A stretch of 5,962 nucleotides of DNA. Source: Candidatus Dormiibacterota bacterium. GTDB lineage: Bacteria; Chloroflexota; Dormibacteria; Aeolococcales; Bog-877. Below the pieces are notes generated by a model. The model saw nothing but the letters and a program-made list of their open reading frames with translations. It made no database searches and had not been told where the DNA came from. This document shows, in pieces, positions 5,350 to 5,962 of this stretch (positions are counted from its first letter, which is position 1; each line of letters opens with the position of its first letter). The translations under genes were made by a program, and so were the position numbers. The stretch is taken from the NCBI GenBank assembly GCA_003132265.1, contig PKXE01000035.1, positions 4,569 to 10,530 of the forward strand. Reading direction: 5' to 3'.

Positions 5350-5829
5350 CTAGAAGGGAATGTCGTCGGGGTCGATGTCCCCGTCTGGCAAGTCAGTTGG
5401 CTTGGGGGAGGTCTCCTCGCCCCCGGCGGGTGGCGGGAATGCCTGCACCCGCGGGCCCGAATCCCCGCCCTCAGAGGACGCCCCCTTCGGGTCAAGGAAT
5501 TGGATGTCGTTGCAGTTGACCTCGGTGCGGTATCGCTTCTGGCCATCCTGGCCGTCCCAGGATCGCGTCTGCAGCCGGCCCTCGATGTAAACGAGGCTAC
5601 CCTTGTGCAGGAACTGCCCGGCCAACTCGGCCAGCTTGCGCTGGCCCATGTTCCAGACCACCACATCGTGGTAGTCGGTGAACTCGCGGCGCTCTCCGTC
5701 CTGGGAGCTGCCGTAGCGGTTGGTGGCGATCCGCAGCTGGGTGACCGGCACGCCGCTCGGGAGGTACCGCATCTCAGGATCGGCGGTGCACCGGCCGATC
5801 AGCATCACCCGGTTGAGGGAACCTGCCAT
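5350..5829 (-). CDS. ssb: Single-stranded DNA-binding protein
   Basis: SSB coats single-stranded DNA during replication, repair and recombination, and recruits partner proteins through its C-terminal tip. The product has 159 residues. An OB-fold domain covers about 4-112, starting LNRVMLIGR (5-13), with VVVWN around Trp59, then KGSLVYIEGRLQTRSW (76-91, Trp91), all typical of tetrameter-forming bacterial SSB. A Gly/Pro/Ser/acidic disordered linker follows (about 114-148), and the last residues DIDPDDIPF carry the conserved acidic tip. The start at 5827-5829 is backed by a strong GGGGAGGAG site (5835-5843) that lies within the last codons of the upstream gene. Only 2 bases separate that gene's stop from this ATG, so translation is very likely coupled. 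rpsR follows 42 bases downstream. This context identifies it as the housekeeping copy rather than a plasmid or competence paralogue. Confidence 0.97.
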   Translation of the reverse strand: MAGSLNRVMLIGRCTADPEMRYLPSGVPVTQLRIATNRYGSSQDGERREFTDYHDVVVWNMGQRKLAELAGQFLHKGSLVYIEGRLQTRSWDGQDGQKRYRTEVNCNDIQFLDPKGASSEGGDSGPRVQAFPPPAGGEETSPKPTDLPDGDIDPDDIPF

Positions 5830-5831
5830 CG

Positions 5832-5962
5832 CTACTCCTCCCCGTTCTCGTCGCCGGCGGGCTGGGCCGGATCAGCGGTTCCATCGAGGAAGCCGTCATC
5901 CTCGGCGACCTCGGCCGCCAGAGCATCGTCCCCCAACTCCCCGCCCTCGGGGGCGGCGTCCT
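5832..5962 (-). CDS. rpsF: C-terminal acidic tail of an upstream gene, probably ribosomal protein S6
   Basis: An open frame enters from the high-coordinate edge and ends at a TAG at 5832-5834, giving 42 visible residues. It ends 2 bases before the ssb ATG, and its last codons form the ssb ribosome binding site. The visible part is extremely acidic: 15 Asp/Glu and no Lys, Arg or His, with many Ala and Gly, so it must be a disordered tail. No S6 core residues lie in the window. The name rests on the conserved rpsF-ssb-rpsR order and on the acidic C-terminal tails known in S6 proteins. A different gene with an acidic tail upstream of ssb cannot be excluded. Confidence 0.65.
   Translation of the reverse strand, partial: DAAPEGGELGDDALAAEVAEDDGFLDGTADPAQPAGDENGEE

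Noticed and set aside
1..5962. Search for defence systems, mobile elements, CRISPR repeats, tRNA genes or tandem repeats
   Set aside because: All coding space is accounted for by housekeeping families, gaps are about 100 bases or less, and no direct repeats, integrase, transposase or tRNA-like cloverleaf was seen by eye.

Overview
This is a GC-rich window from a bacterial chromosome. Every supported gene lies on the minus strand, so the reading order runs from high to low coordinates. The gene families and the base composition fit a high-GC actinobacterial lineage, possibly Acidimicrobiia or another poorly sampled group. That assignment is an inference from style and gene content, not from a marker phylogeny. 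No tRNA, rRNA, CRISPR array, insertion sequence, integrase or phage gene was seen.

Layout in transcription order: (1) 5962-5074 is the classic ribosomal/replication cluster: the end of a probable rpsF (S6) with a strongly acidic tail, then ssb, then rpsR (S18). The rplI gene that often follows rpsR is absent. (2) 4972-4157 encodes a ROK-family sugar kinase similar to glucokinase or polyphosphate glucokinase, with its own strong ribosome binding site. (3) 4068-2470 is serA, a full-length three-domain D-3-phosphoglycerate dehydrogenase. It is followed after only 6 bases by a DUF1015 gene (2463-1222), a recurrent serA partner. (4) 1131-793 is an FmdB-type zinc-ribbon protein, followed after 15 bases by trxA (777-454), a thioredoxin with a WCSPC active site. 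(5) 413-1 is the start of argS, cut by the window edge just after its HIGH-like motif. A -10-like element close to its ATG suggests a leaderless or nearly leaderless transcript.

Functionally the window joins DNA replication and translation genes with entry into sugar phosphate metabolism (ROK kinase), the first step of serine synthesis (SerA plus DUF1015), redox/zinc proteins and tRNA charging. Coding density is high: no gene-free stretch exceeds about 100 bases. The content is mostly ordinary housekeeping. The part most worth a second look is the tightly linked serA-DUF1015 pair and the small hairpin at their junction. I see no convincing new defence or mobile system.
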